Shown here piece by piece: positions 32,050-40,596 of a stretch of DNA of 64,000 nt. Position 1 is the first letter of the stretch; each line of letters opens with the position of its first letter. Below the pieces are notes generated by a model. It made no database searches. It was not told the DNA's origin and saw only the letters and a list, made by a program, of their open reading frames with translations. Made by a program: the position numbers and the translations under genes. Source of the stretch: CAZCAQ01 sp964496905. GTDB lineage: Bacteria > Patescibacteriota > WWE3 > UBA101185 > UBA10185. The DNA lies in contig CAZCAQ010000005.1 in assembly GCA_964496905.1 (NCBI GenBank), positions 1-64,000 of the forward strand. Reading direction: 5' to 3'.

Positions 32050-32736
32050 ATGGACAAATATATTAAACAATTAACACCCTTAATTTATGCACTTTTGGTT
32101 ATTTTAGTATTTACGCTTTTAGGAATGTTCTGGTTTAAAGTAAGAACCGAGCTTGAAATAGGTACTCCACAAGCCCAGTCAGGTGTTGAAAAAGAAATCC
32201 CGCGTGAGGTTAAAAAAATAAGTGATAACGACCCTGTTAGGGGAAACTCAAAAGCGAAGTATGCATTAATCGAATACTCAGACTACGATTGTCCATTTTG
32301 TAAAGATTTTCACAAAAATGTAAAAGAGCTTGTGGCTGAAAATCCCGACTACAAGTGGGTATTTAGACAATTTCCTTTAGCACAGCTGCACCCAAACGCT
32401 ACAGATAAAGCAAAAGCTGCTACATGCGTGTTTAAATCTGCTGGAAACGAAAAGTTTTGGGAATTTTCAGACGAGCTTTACAACGACCAGGCTATTGCTG
32501 CTTCGGAATTAGCAACAATAGCAAAGAAATTAGGAGTTGACGAAAATAAGTACACTAAATGTCTAAGTGACTTTGATAATGAAGAATTTAGCAAGACATT
32601 TGATTTGGCAAGAAGCATGGGTGTTTCTGGAACACCAACAACAGTGATTGTAAATACAGATAATGGAAAGGCTGTTTTGACTGTGGGTTCCTTAAGTAAA
32701 GAAGAGTTAGTAACTCGAGCACAAGAACTAAACTAA
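32050..32736 (+). CDS. DsbA-like membrane-anchored thioredoxin-fold oxidoreductase
   Basis: 228 aa. A membrane anchor at about 10-29, then a thioredoxin fold with CPFC (81-84) after YSDYD, and the cis-Pro loop GVSGTPTTVIV. It should act outside the membrane, forming or isomerising disulfides in secreted proteins, several of which here carry paired Cys. No VKOR or DsbB partner is in the window. Confidence 0.92.
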   Translation: MDKYIKQLTPLIYALLVILVFTLLGMFWFKVRTELEIGTPQAQSGVEKEIPREVKKISDNDPVRGNSKAKYALIEYSDYDCPFCKDFHKNVKELVAENPDYKWVFRQFPLAQLHPNATDKAKAATCVFKSAGNEKFWEFSDELYNDQAIAASELATIAKKLGVDENKYTKCLSDFDNEEFSKTFDLARSMGVSGTPTTVIVNTDNGKAVLTVGSLSKEELVTRAQELN

Positions 32737-32761
32737 AAAAGCCCGCATCAATGACACGAGC
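32735..32761 (-). terminator. Terminator of yceI-like gene
   Basis: Minus-strand stem GCTCGT/GCGGGC (two G-U pairs) with an 8-9 nt loop, then six T. It sits between the convergent DsbA-like and YceI-like genes. Confidence 0.6.
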
Positions 32762-32789
32762 TTAATTTGTATTCGAGTTGTAGTTTTAT

Positions 32790-33548
32790 TTACTCTTGAA
32801 CTTGTTCTTCAGTAAGTGCTTCTCCTGTTACGTTAAATTTTAGTGTTGTGTCGTCTTCTACACTAAAAATATTAAGTGCTGATGGAGGTGTAATTCCAAA
32901 GTCTGACATTTTAACTAAAGTAGTTCCCTCTGCTGTGAATTTATCTTCGTCTAGCATTCCTTTAACATCAAATACGACTGGTTTAGTAACGGTTCCAATT
33001 GTTACGTCGACTGTAAGCTGTGTTTCAAACGGCTCAGTCATAGAAATTGCATCAGTTGAGTTGTCACCATTTAATACAATTGTGGCTGTTGCTGGTGTAA
33101 ATAATGGCAAAATATCAGCATCTCTTTTTTCGCTGTCAGATTTTAAAGAGTCTAAACCTATTTCTGCTTTTAAGTAGAATTTTTTGCCCTCTACATCATA
33201 CCAACCTGCTCCTTCAACATCCTCTGTTACTCCAACTACAGTAGCTTGTGGCTTTCCAACAAAGACTTTGGTTACTGTGTAGCTGGCCTCTGAATTGTTT
33301 GAAACTACGTATTTTTTACTCCCTTGTGGTGCTGATACAGTTACAAACTTTGAGTAAGTGGCGTTCTTATCGTCACTCATGTTTGCTGAAGGTGTCGACT
33401 CATTTGGTTGATCTTGTTGTACGACGGGTTCTTGAGGTTGTGGATCGTTTGATGTATTAGATTCGGCACTCATTCTGTATGCAAAAAACCCACCTACGCC
33501 TAGTAAAATTAATAGTCCTATTATTAGTGTTTTAGTGTTGTTTGACAT
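32790..33548 (-). CDS. YceI-family lipocalin-like protein, membrane anchored
   Basis: 252 aa. An anchor (about 7-23), an acidic/Gln/Pro-rich linker, then a YceI beta-barrel: KYVVSNNSEASYTV, GWYDVEGKKFYLKAEIGLDSLKSD, KRDADIL, VDVTIGTVTKPVVFDVKG, VKMSDFGITPP. Family members bind polyisoprenoids or similar lipids. Beginning residues VSAPQG fit the outside of the membrane. TAAACT ends 7 nt before the ATG. A role in envelope lipid handling is inference. Confidence 0.9.
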   Translation of the reverse strand: MSNNTKTLIIGLLILLGVGGFFAYRMSAESNTSNDPQPQEPVVQQDQPNESTPSANMSDDKNATYSKFVTVSAPQGSKKYVVSNNSEASYTVTKVFVGKPQATVVGVTEDVEGAGWYDVEGKKFYLKAEIGLDSLKSDSEKRDADILPLFTPATATIVLNGDNSTDAISMTEPFETQLTVDVTIGTVTKPVVFDVKGMLDEDKFTAEGTTLVKMSDFGITPPSALNIFSVEDDTTLKFNVTGEALTEEQVQE

Positions 33549-33597
33549 GAGGTCGAGTTTACCATTTTGAGTCCTTTTTATAAAGCCCTAATTGGGT

Positions 33598-33603
33598 TAA
33601 AAT
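33598..33603 (+). promoter_or_regulatory. -10 box TAAAAT, leaderless start of metG
   Basis: TAAAAT, 6 nt (CACCGT), then the ATG at 33610. Confidence 0.55.
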
Positions 33604-33609
33604 CACCGT

Positions 33610-35277
33610 ATGAACAAAAAAGTTTTTATTGGTGTCGCTTGGCCTTACGTTAATGGAGACCTTCATATTGGGCATTTAGCTGGATATTTACTTCCAGCCG
33701 ATATTTGTGCTCGATTTAACAAGTTAGCAGGAAATGACGTACTAATGATTTCTGGCTCGGATTGCTTTGGAACCCCTATTACGCTTGAAGCCGATAAAAG
33801 AGGCGTCACACCGGCTGATATTGTAGATGAATACCATGACAAGGACGTAGATTTGTTTTTGAACGTTTTGAACTTGTCTTACAGTCTTTATACAAAAACA
33901 GACAATCCGACTCACAAACGTGTTACACAAGAACTTTTTTTGAGAATGCTTGAAAAGGACCTAATCTTTATTGATTCGTCAGATCAGTATTTTTCTCCTA
34001 CCCAAAACAAATTCTTGCCAGACAGATATGTAATTGGAACTTGTCCTTTTTGTGGCGCTAAGGAAACAAGAAGTGATCAATGTGATACATGTGGAAAACT
34101 AATTTCTACTGGCGAGCTGATAGATCCTATTAGTAACATTGAAAAAACACCTGTAGTTGTTAAGGAAACGGAGCATTATTTTATTGATTGGCGAAAACTA
34201 GATACTTTTTTAACAGACTATGTTCACAAAGCCTCCGCACCTTGGAAAGACTGGGTTAGAACTGAAACCTTAGGATGGCTAAACGAAGGACTAAAACCAC
34301 GCGCAATTACACGTGACATAGATTGGGGTGTGGAACTACCCGTAGAACAAATTCCTGAAGGCAAAAGATTAAAAAGTTATGAAAACAAACGCTTTTATGT
34401 GTGGTTTGACGCAGTAACTGGGTATTTATCTGGTTCAATTTTATGGGCTGAACAAAATGCGGACCCAGATGCTTGGAAAAGCTATTGGTATGGCGATGTT
34501 ACTCATTACTATTTTATGGGCAAAGATAACTTGGTTTTTCATACTCTTTTTTGGCCAGGTCAACTGTATGGCTATGATGAAAAAATTCATTTACCCGATT
34601 TACCTAGCATAAATAACTTTTTAAACCTTGAAGGTAAAAAGTTTTCAAAAAGTCGTGGTATAAGCATAGATTCACGGGAATTTGTAGAAAAATTTGGTAA
34701 CGACTCAGCGCGTTTTTACTTAAGTTTAATAATGCCCGAAAGCAAAGATTCCAACTTTGAATGGAGAGACTTTGAAGAAAAAAACAATGGAGTTTTGGTC
34801 GGCAACATAGGCAACTTTATGCATCGAGTGTTAAGTATTTCTTTTGGAGCTGATTTTGACGCAATTTCTAAGATTGATCTAGATTTTTCTGTTGAAACAA
34901 AAGTAACCGAATCCTACAAAAAATGTTATGAGTCTCTTGAAGCCTGCAATTTTAAAGCATATTTAGATGAGATTATTTCGTTATCAGGTTATGGAAATAA
35001 ATTGGTCGATTCGTGTGAACTTTGGAGCTTAAAAAACAAAGATCCAGAAGAATTCCAAAAGAATTTAAAGTACATTCTCTTTGTAGTTCTGAGCTTGGGT
35101 TATTTGCTAGAACCAGTTGTCCCACACGCTATTCAAAATTTTAAAAAAGCATTCGGCTTATCTGAAATAATTTGGGACGATGATTTTGTAAAAAACGTTA
35201 AAGTTGCATTGCAATCCTTAAAAGTAAATCAAAAACCACAAGCTCTATTTAAAAAAATCGAACTAGAAGCTAAATAG
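33610..35277 (+). CDS. metG: Methionyl-tRNA synthetase
   Basis: 555 aa. Class I signatures HIGH (19-22) and KFSKS (344-348, in place of KMSKS). A zinc knuckle with CPFC...CDTC near 144-160. The anticodon-binding helical domain follows. There is no C-terminal EMAP/tRNA-binding extension, so it is the short form. It charges tRNA-Met. The stop overlaps the convergent membrane protein gene by 8 nt. Confidence 0.96.
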   Translation: MNKKVFIGVAWPYVNGDLHIGHLAGYLLPADICARFNKLAGNDVLMISGSDCFGTPITLEADKRGVTPADIVDEYHDKDVDLFLNVLNLSYSLYTKTDNPTHKRVTQELFLRMLEKDLIFIDSSDQYFSPTQNKFLPDRYVIGTCPFCGAKETRSDQCDTCGKLISTGELIDPISNIEKTPVVVKETEHYFIDWRKLDTFLTDYVHKASAPWKDWVRTETLGWLNEGLKPRAITRDIDWGVELPVEQIPEGKRLKSYENKRFYVWFDAVTGYLSGSILWAEQNADPDAWKSYWYGDVTHYYFMGKDNLVFHTLFWPGQLYGYDEKIHLPDLPSINNFLNLEGKKFSKSRGISIDSREFVEKFGNDSARFYLSLIMPESKDSNFEWRDFEEKNNGVLVGNIGNFMHRVLSISFGADFDAISKIDLDFSVETKVTESYKKCYESLEACNFKAYLDEIISLSGYGNKLVDSCELWSLKNKDPEEFQKNLKYILFVVLSLGYLLEPVVPHAIQNFKKAFGLSEIIWDDDFVKNVKVALQSLKVNQKPQALFKKIELEAK

Positions 35278-35719
35278 TGCCTGCTAGTGCGTATGCAAAC
35301 AGCGCAACACTTCCCCACCAACCGCCAAAAGAAATTATAAAACTCACAAATATTTTGTTTTGAAGCGATGGTGGCAATATTTCTTCCGACTTACCGTCTT
35401 TTTCTTGTTGCAACAGCCTTGGACTAACATAAAAACTTAAAAAAAGCCCATTTAATATTAAAACAAACGCAATAAAGACCTGAATACTAAAAAATGGAAA
35501 CATACCAGTTGCATAGTGCAGGCCAAGTAGCCCACTTAAATACAAAAAGGTTCCAATCCAAATTAATGGTTTTGTCACCTTGTGCGTTTGAATGGTCGCC
35601 CTTGTCCAATAACCTGATTTTTGCCCTAAGAACCCGTGCAAATCAATAACAGTTACAGCGCCAAGTCCCACGATAAATCCCGCCATAGTAATAAATAAGA
35701 GAATAAAGTTTATATTCAT
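35270..35719 (-). CDS. Small four-helix membrane protein
   Basis: 149 aa, four hydrophobic segments (about 5-28, 50-70, 78-100, 125-147). Conserved-looking GLGAVTVIDLHGFLGQKSGYWT and THKVTKPLIWIGTFLYLSG contain His residues inside or near helices, reminiscent of CopD/DUF2269-like heme or copper membrane proteins, but I cannot assign it. Its 3' end overlaps metG by 8 nt, convergent. Confidence 0.75.
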   Translation of the reverse strand: MNINFILLFITMAGFIVGLGAVTVIDLHGFLGQKSGYWTRATIQTHKVTKPLIWIGTFLYLSGLLGLHYATGMFPFFSIQVFIAFVLILNGLFLSFYVSPRLLQQEKDGKSEEILPPSLQNKIFVSFIISFGGWWGSVALFAYALAGTI

Positions 35720-35722
35720 AAG

Positions 35723-35751
35723 TTGCTAAGGTTATTGTATTACTTTACACT
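35723..35751 (+). promoter_or_regulatory. Promoter of galT-like gene, leaderless
   Basis: TTGCTA (35723-35728), 17-nt spacer, TACACT (35746-35751), then 6 nt to the ATG at 35758. Confidence 0.6.
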
Positions 35752-35757
35752 TTAAAT

Positions 35758-36678
35758 ATGAACAATCTCATTTTTGATCCTCTCACGGGTGAACCAACAC
35801 TTTTGGCTACAAACCGTGCAAAACGAACAGATCAAACTGGTGCTGTGAGTTCTGTAATTCCTAATCAAAAACCTGAAAAGCCCGTTGATATTTTTGCAAA
35901 AGGCAATGAACACTTAACCCCACCTACTCTTTATCAAGACGAAGATGATTGGAATGTTAGAGCCTTTGCAAATAAGTTTCCATTAATGGAAGATCATGAA
36001 ATTATCGTTCATTCTCCTTCAGCTGACTTAGATATTGCGGATCTTCCTCACGAACAAAATGTTCGCATAATCCGAGCGTACTTAAACAGAGCGCATTTTC
36101 ATCAAGAACAGGACAAGGAAGTTATCATTTTTAATAATAGGGGTAAAACGGCAGGTGCTTCAATAATTCACCCACATTCTCAAATAGTAGCAGCAAAGGG
36201 GTTTCCTGGGCACCTTGAGGCAGAAAAGAATGCTTCTCTTCACTATTTTAATGAACATGGCCGGTCTTATTGGGAATTTGAGATTGAAGATGAACTTAAA
36301 TATCAAAAACGCATAATACACGAGTCAAATCACCATGTTTTGTATGTTCCGTACGCCAGTAGATGGAGTTACGAAATGCGTTTAACTCCAAAAGCCCACA
36401 GACCAAACTTTTCTTATATTAATGAGCCAGAAATCAACGATTTTGCTAAAATGCTTAAAGGAGCGCTAAAAGCTTACGATTCGCTATTTAATAAGCCAGA
36501 TCGCAACTTTTGGATACACACAATGCGTTACGAGCCTTATCATTGGCATGTAGGCTTTTTGCCTCATATCAAAGTTTTTGGTGCACTAGAAATGGGATGT
36601 GGAATTTGGGTGAGTGACAAAGCAACTTCCGAGGACGCTGCGGCTCAGCTTAAAGAACACTTTATTTACGAAGACTAA
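35758..36678 (+). CDS. GalT-family nucleotidyltransferase (HIT superfamily)
   Basis: 306 aa. The HPHSQ motif (138-142) gives the nucleotidylated His of galactose-1-phosphate uridylyltransferases; NKFP, GASIIHPHSQ and WHVGFLPHI are further family marks. It probably exchanges hexose-1-phosphate with UDP-sugar or acts on ADP-sugar; the exact substrate is unclear because no galE/galK is nearby. The glycosyltransferase gene follows after one base, so the sugar nucleotide may feed glycan synthesis. Confidence 0.88.
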   Translation: MNNLIFDPLTGEPTLLATNRAKRTDQTGAVSSVIPNQKPEKPVDIFAKGNEHLTPPTLYQDEDDWNVRAFANKFPLMEDHEIIVHSPSADLDIADLPHEQNVRIIRAYLNRAHFHQEQDKEVIIFNNRGKTAGASIIHPHSQIVAAKGFPGHLEAEKNASLHYFNEHGRSYWEFEIEDELKYQKRIIHESNHHVLYVPYASRWSYEMRLTPKAHRPNFSYINEPEINDFAKMLKGALKAYDSLFNKPDRNFWIHTMRYEPYHWHVGFLPHIKVFGALEMGCGIWVSDKATSEDAAAQLKEHFIYED

Positions 36679-36679
36679 A

Positions 36680-37816
36680 ATGCGTATTGCAATAAACTGT
36701 TTGAACTTAAAACTGCTCGAGCCGGCGGGACCTGATGTGTACCTTATTAATCTGTTGCGTAATTTAGCTCAGCAAGACCACGAAAACGACTATTTTTTAA
36801 TTTTCTCAAAAGATGCTTCTTGGCCAATGAAAGCCCTTGGGATAGAAAATATTAACTTTAAGCCTGTATTTTTAAAAAAAACCTTTTCTACAACCCACAC
36901 ATATTTGGCATGGCATTTGTTTAAAAGTAAGTATGATGTTTTTTTTACCTCTTATCACACAATTCCCATTTTTAGGACTTCCAAAACTAAATTCGTTTCA
37001 ATGGTTCATGGGTTAGAATATCAGACCAACTTTGCATCAAGATCATTTTTTAGTACAAAAGGTTTTTTTGAATGGCTAACATTAGCTTTTAGCGATCAAG
37101 TTATAGTAGCTTCAAAATATGTACAAAAGTCTATTGAAGAAAAAAAATGGCGGCACGTAAGTACTTCAAAAATCCATATAATTCATGAGGGAGTTTCTCA
37201 GGATTTTTATAAAAGATCAGAGGAAGAAATAGCGACAGTTAAAAACAGTTTTAGAATTGAGGGTGACTACTTGTTCTTTGTTTCCACAATCCAGCCAAGA
37301 AAAAATATTCCTGCTATGGTTCAAGCATTTGCCCACATGATTAAAACTAACGAAGAATTTTCAAACATAAAGCTTGTTATTTCAGGTAAAAAGGGTTGGG
37401 ATTATGAAGAATCATTAAATTCTCCAGCTGCGTATGGCGTTAAAAAGAACGTAATATTTACTGGGCGTATAACGGCTGATGAGTTGGCAGCATTATACTC
37501 AGGAGCACGCGCGTATGTAAACTTCTCTATTGATGAGGGTTTTGGGCTCCCTTTACTTGAAGCTTTTAAAAGTCAAACTTTGTGTGTTGTTTCAGATATT
37601 CCAGCATTTAGAGAAATGGGACTTTCATTACCAATTTACGCTGATCCAAAAAACTACTTGGATATGTCGTACAAAATGTCAATGGCTCTAAAATTAAATG
37701 AATCGGAGAAATCGGCAAAAGTTGCCAGGCAACTTGAACTTGCGTCTGGTTTTACATGGGCAATTACCGCAGAAAAAACCCTAAGAATTATGCAAAACAG
37801 CGTTAAAAGTTTGTAA
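36680..37816 (+). CDS. GT4-family glycosyltransferase 1
   Basis: 378 aa from ATG 36680, which gives the standard start MRIAINCLNLKLLEPAGPDVY; a longer frame would run back into galT. GT-B fold: VSTIQPRKNIPAMVQAF (donor-site start), LVISGKKGWDYE, VIFTGRITADELAALYSGA, and the nucleotide-sugar site SIDEGFGLPLLEAF. It begins one base after the GalT-like gene. Its last 36 bp overlap the end of the convergent GT4 gene. Confidence 0.92.
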   Translation: MRIAINCLNLKLLEPAGPDVYLINLLRNLAQQDHENDYFLIFSKDASWPMKALGIENINFKPVFLKKTFSTTHTYLAWHLFKSKYDVFFTSYHTIPIFRTSKTKFVSMVHGLEYQTNFASRSFFSTKGFFEWLTLAFSDQVIVASKYVQKSIEEKKWRHVSTSKIHIIHEGVSQDFYKRSEEEIATVKNSFRIEGDYLFFVSTIQPRKNIPAMVQAFAHMIKTNEEFSNIKLVISGKKGWDYEESLNSPAAYGVKKNVIFTGRITADELAALYSGARAYVNFSIDEGFGLPLLEAFKSQTLCVVSDIPAFREMGLSLPIYADPKNYLDMSYKMSMALKLNESEKSAKVARQLELASGFTWAITAEKTLRIMQNSVKSL

Positions 37817-38935
37817 AGTAATTTCGGCAGTGTTTTTCCAATTGTATTTGCTTAAAACATTGTTGCCCTTATTTATTAATTCAGTTTTTAACGTGGTGTT
37901 TTTGCTTATTTCATAAATCTTTGACGAGATGTCGTTAATCTTGTTTGGGTTAAAGTACAAAACTGAATCACCATAAATTTCACGGTGGCACTCAATGTTG
38001 GAAATTACACATGCTTTGCCAAAAACCATGGCCTCCAAAGGTGTTAAGCTAAACCCTTCCTTTAACGATGGAAATACATAAAACTCACAACCAGCGCGCA
38101 GGGTGTTCATTTGCGAATCTGATATTCTTTGCATTTGTCCAGGCAGAAACACTCTTTTACTAAGATCGTATTCTTTTACCAATTCTGCAATTTTATTCGA
38201 AAATTTGTCGTTTTTACCCGCTATAACTAAGTTCAAAACAAAATCAGGTTTTTTTACAAGTTCTCCAAAAGCTTGAAGTAGTTTACCTAGGTTTTTATGC
38301 TCATACATGCTCCCAACGTATAAAATGTAAGGTTTTTGAATATTCATAGATGCTAAAGTTCCAGCCAGATCTTCTACATTATTAATATTTATTTGTGGGT
38401 CAACTCCTTCGGGCGCATAAACAAGTTTTTGATCAGGTGTGCCAAACACACTTATGATGTCGCTTAAAGTCGCTTTTGAAGGCACAATCACGTTAGACGA
38501 TCTGTAAATTGCCCACCGTGTAACCAGCTTATAAACAAATTTCTTTAATTTAAAATAAGGTTTTGGGAGGGTAGTTCCCTTTTCTGTGCTAAAAGAATGC
38601 ATAATAATGTCGGGAATTGCTGTTACAATCTTTTTTGGAAAAAAGACTGGAATATTAAAATGCGGCACATATAGCAAATCAGGGTTGTATTTGAGCAATT
38701 TTGCTAAAAAAAAGATTTGTTCGCTAAATGAGTACCATGGGTAATTAGCCTCAATCTTTGTAAAATTAGACGATTTTGGCTCAAACTCGTTAAATTGCTC
38801 TTTTTTTAAAAAAACAAGGTATTGGTTGGTTTGGTCGATTTGCTCTAATTGCTCTAGAATATTTTTTGTGTATCTGCCAGGGCCTGCTTCGCCATAAAAG
38901 CGTGCGTCAAAGGCTATTTTTTTGGTTTTGTTCAT
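37781..38935 (-). CDS. GT4-family glycosyltransferase 2
   Basis: 384 aa from ATG 38935; an in-frame ATG three codons earlier (38944) is less likely because AATAAT ends 7 nt before 38935. GT-B fold: IAFDARFYGEAGPGRYTKNI, YVGSMYEHKNLGKLLQAF, LVIAGKNDKFS, VFLPGQMQRIS, and FPSLKEGFSLTPLEAM. It resembles its convergent neighbour in architecture, suggesting joint work on one surface glycan. The 36-bp tail-to-tail overlap is unusual. Confidence 0.92.
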   Translation of the reverse strand: MNKTKKIAFDARFYGEAGPGRYTKNILEQLEQIDQTNQYLVFLKKEQFNEFEPKSSNFTKIEANYPWYSFSEQIFFLAKLLKYNPDLLYVPHFNIPVFFPKKIVTAIPDIIMHSFSTEKGTTLPKPYFKLKKFVYKLVTRWAIYRSSNVIVPSKATLSDIISVFGTPDQKLVYAPEGVDPQININNVEDLAGTLASMNIQKPYILYVGSMYEHKNLGKLLQAFGELVKKPDFVLNLVIAGKNDKFSNKIAELVKEYDLSKRVFLPGQMQRISDSQMNTLRAGCEFYVFPSLKEGFSLTPLEAMVFGKACVISNIECHREIYGDSVLYFNPNKINDISSKIYEISKNTTLKTELINKGNNVLSKYNWKNTAEITLQTFNAVLHNS

Positions 38936-38968
38936 TTTTAGCATTATTTAAGGTAAAATTTACTGATT

Positions 38969-39643
38969 ATGGATAGTTTACTTCAAAAGTTCGAATCTTT
39001 CCAAGCTTCAATGGCGCACTTCCCTGTTGCTATCTATGTCTTTGTAGGTTCTTTTGTGGAAGAACTCGTCTCCCCCATCCCTTCGCCTCTTGTTTTAACA
39101 TCTGCAGGTTTTTTAATTGATTCTCAGGGTAAAGGTATTATATATCTTTTTATTGTCGCCTTTTTTGGCATGGTTGGAAAAATGCTAGCCACTATGCTTT
39201 ATTATTACGCAGGCTTAAAGGGTGAAGAATTTTTTGATAAAAAGATTGCGCGAGTGCTGGGCTTAAGCAACTTAGATGTTGATAAATATGGCAATTTTTT
39301 TGAAGACAACAAAAAAGGCATTGTACTGTTTTTGCTTGTTAGAATAATTCCAATTTTTCCCTCTGCGCCAGTTTCGTTAGTTGCAGGAATGATTAAAATG
39401 GACACTCGCAAATTCGTAATTTTATCGGCAATCGGCATTTATTTTAGAAACTTGATGCTACTGGCTTTTGGCTATTTTAGCTACGAAAACATGGATTATG
39501 TTTTGGATATAATTATGAATTTGGAAAGTAAACTCGGCGAAGCACTGCTTTTGGTTGTAATGGCTGGGTTTGCAGTTTACGCGTATAAAAATAAGGATAA
39601 GATCGAGGCTTTTGTGTTGCGAAAAGTGAAAACTAAAAAGTGA
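38969..39643 (+). CDS. DedA-family membrane protein
   Basis: 224 aa. DedA/SNARE-associated motifs: GSFVEELVSPIPSPLVLTSAG, FFGMVGKMLATMLYYYAG, and RIIPIFPSAPVSLVAGM with the conserved Arg and Pro. Family members move undecaprenyl phosphate or phosphatidylethanolamine across the membrane. Next to glycosyltransferases this fits recycling of lipid carriers (inference). TAAAAT lies 9 nt before the ATG. Confidence 0.9.
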   Translation: MDSLLQKFESFQASMAHFPVAIYVFVGSFVEELVSPIPSPLVLTSAGFLIDSQGKGIIYLFIVAFFGMVGKMLATMLYYYAGLKGEEFFDKKIARVLGLSNLDVDKYGNFFEDNKKGIVLFLLVRIIPIFPSAPVSLVAGMIKMDTRKFVILSAIGIYFRNLMLLAFGYFSYENMDYVLDIIMNLESKLGEALLLVVMAGFAVYAYKNKDKIEAFVLRKVKTKK

Positions 39644-39644
39644 A

Positions 39645-39691
39645 GGCAGAATCAGAGGTACACGCGTTTGTCGCATGACCTTGATTCTGCC
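39645..39691 (-). terminator. Large hairpin between DedA and 58-aa gene
   Basis: GGCAGAATCA-G-AGGT pairs with ACCTTGATTCTGCC around an 18-nt loop. On the minus strand it is followed by TTCACTTTTTAG; it can end both converging genes. Confidence 0.6.
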
Positions 39692-39701
39692 AACTGTGGC
39701 A

Positions 39702-39878
39702 CTATGAGAAAAGTCTCCATAAGAGTGCTAGGCAAATCACGAATACAATTCCGGCCGCGCCTCTAATGATTATACGAGCCAGTTTCCTTTCCTGCTTTTG
39801 ACCTTTGGAAAAAATCCAAAGGACAAGCGCGCCACCCCCAAATAAAACAAGCGCAACGCTGACAAATTGGGCAAACAT
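39702..39878 (-). CDS. Small membrane protein (58 aa)
   Basis: A short frame MFAQFVSVALVLFGGG... with two hydrophobic segments (about 4-23 and 39-55) joined by a positively charged loop (SKGQKQERKLAR), so probably a hairpin in the membrane with both ends outside. The Shine-Dalgarno AAAAGGAG lies 6 nt before the ATG. Its codons are more GC-rich than the neighbours. No family recognised. It occupies a space that would otherwise look empty. Confidence 0.72.
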   Translation of the reverse strand: MFAQFVSVALVLFGGGALVLWIFSKGQKQERKLARIIIRGAAGIVFVICLALLWRLFS

Positions 39879-39912
39879 ACTCTGCTCCTTTTACTAACCT
39901 ATAGTCTTACTA

Positions 39913-39941
39913 TTCGCATATTACCACATAAATGCTATAAT
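39913..39941 (+). promoter_or_regulatory. Promoter of RRM gene
   Basis: TTCGCA (39913-39918), 17-nt spacer, extended -10 TGC-TATAAT (TATAAT 39936-39941). Predicted +1 near 39948. Confidence 0.68.
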
Positions 39942-39947
39942 GCAACA

Positions 39948-40132
39948 GACTAGGATGTAAGAAACGTAAAAGGCCTTTTCAAAAGAAAAGCCTTAAAATG
40001 GCCAGAAATGGTGCACAGAGATGTAATCTCCGTTGGTCACGCAAAGCGCAACCAACGTAAGGAAATCCCCTGTTTTATGTTCTCCCAAGTTTTAGCAATT
40101 ATTAATTTGCATACGAATGGCGGTGAAAAATA
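39948..40132 (+). ncRNA. Structured 185-nt leader of RRM gene
   Basis: Two clear hairpins: 39970-39994 (AAGGC-c-TTTTC / GAAAAGCCTT with AAAA loop) and 40031-40057 (CGTTGGT / ACCAACG). No open frame of note. A long structured leader on an RNA-binding protein gene suggests temperature or self-regulation, as with cold-shock genes; this is inference. I do not match it to a known riboswitch, 6S or SRP RNA. Confidence 0.5.
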
Positions 40133-40468
40133 ATGGCAAAACTATATGTAGGAAATCTACCTTATAAGTACAATGATGCTGATCTTAAAGCTCTTTTTGA
40201 AGCTTACGGTGAAGTTACATCATCTGTAGTTATAATGGACAAAATGTCCGGTAGAAGCAAAGGATTCGGTTTCGTAGAACTTGGAGATGATGTTGCTGAA
40301 ACAGCAATTTCTGAAATGAACGGTAAAGATGTAGATGGATTAACCTTAAAGGTATCTGTAGCAAGACCAATGGAAGATCGACCAGCACGTAGTGGTGGAT
40401 ACAATAACAACGGAGGAGGATACAACAAAGGAGGATCTAAAAGCGGTGGGTACAATAACAGGTACTAA
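40133..40468 (+). CDS. RRM-domain RNA-binding protein
   Basis: 111 aa. One RNA recognition motif: RNP2 LYVGNLPY (residues 3-10) and RNP1 KGFGFVEL (about 43-50), with a Gly/Asn/Tyr/Lys-rich tail (GGYNNNGGGYNKGG). This is the layout of cyanobacterial Rbp cold-inducible proteins. It binds single-stranded RNA in the cytoplasm. Weak Shine-Dalgarno GGTG. A strong terminator follows. Confidence 0.95.
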   Translation: MAKLYVGNLPYKYNDADLKALFEAYGEVTSSVVIMDKMSGRSKGFGFVELGDDVAETAISEMNGKDVDGLTLKVSVARPMEDRPARSGGYNNNGGGYNKGGSKSGGYNNRY

Positions 40469-40495
40469 ACGTTTCTCATTAACGTAAATAAAAAG

Positions 40496-40522
40496 GCGCT
40501 GGGTAAAACCAGCGCTTTTTTT
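40496..40522 (+). terminator. Intrinsic terminator of RRM gene
   Basis: GCGCTGG-GTAAAA-CCAGCGC followed by seven T. One of the best terminators in the window. Confidence 0.92.
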
Positions 40523-40523
40523 A

Positions 40524-40551
40524 TTGACTAAATAGTAAATAGTGCTAACCT
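40524..40551 (+). promoter_or_regulatory. Promoter of 86-aa gene
   Basis: TTGACT (40524-40529), 16-nt spacer ending TGC, TAACCT (40546-40551). Confidence 0.45.
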
Positions 40552-40596
40552 AGTTTTCACATTACTGTTGCGGTTAACATATAAGGTTAGTGAAAC

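Noticed and set aside
39948..40132. SRP RNA, 6S RNA or tmRNA
   Set aside because: No matching signature sequences; it directly precedes the RRM start and is better read as a leader.
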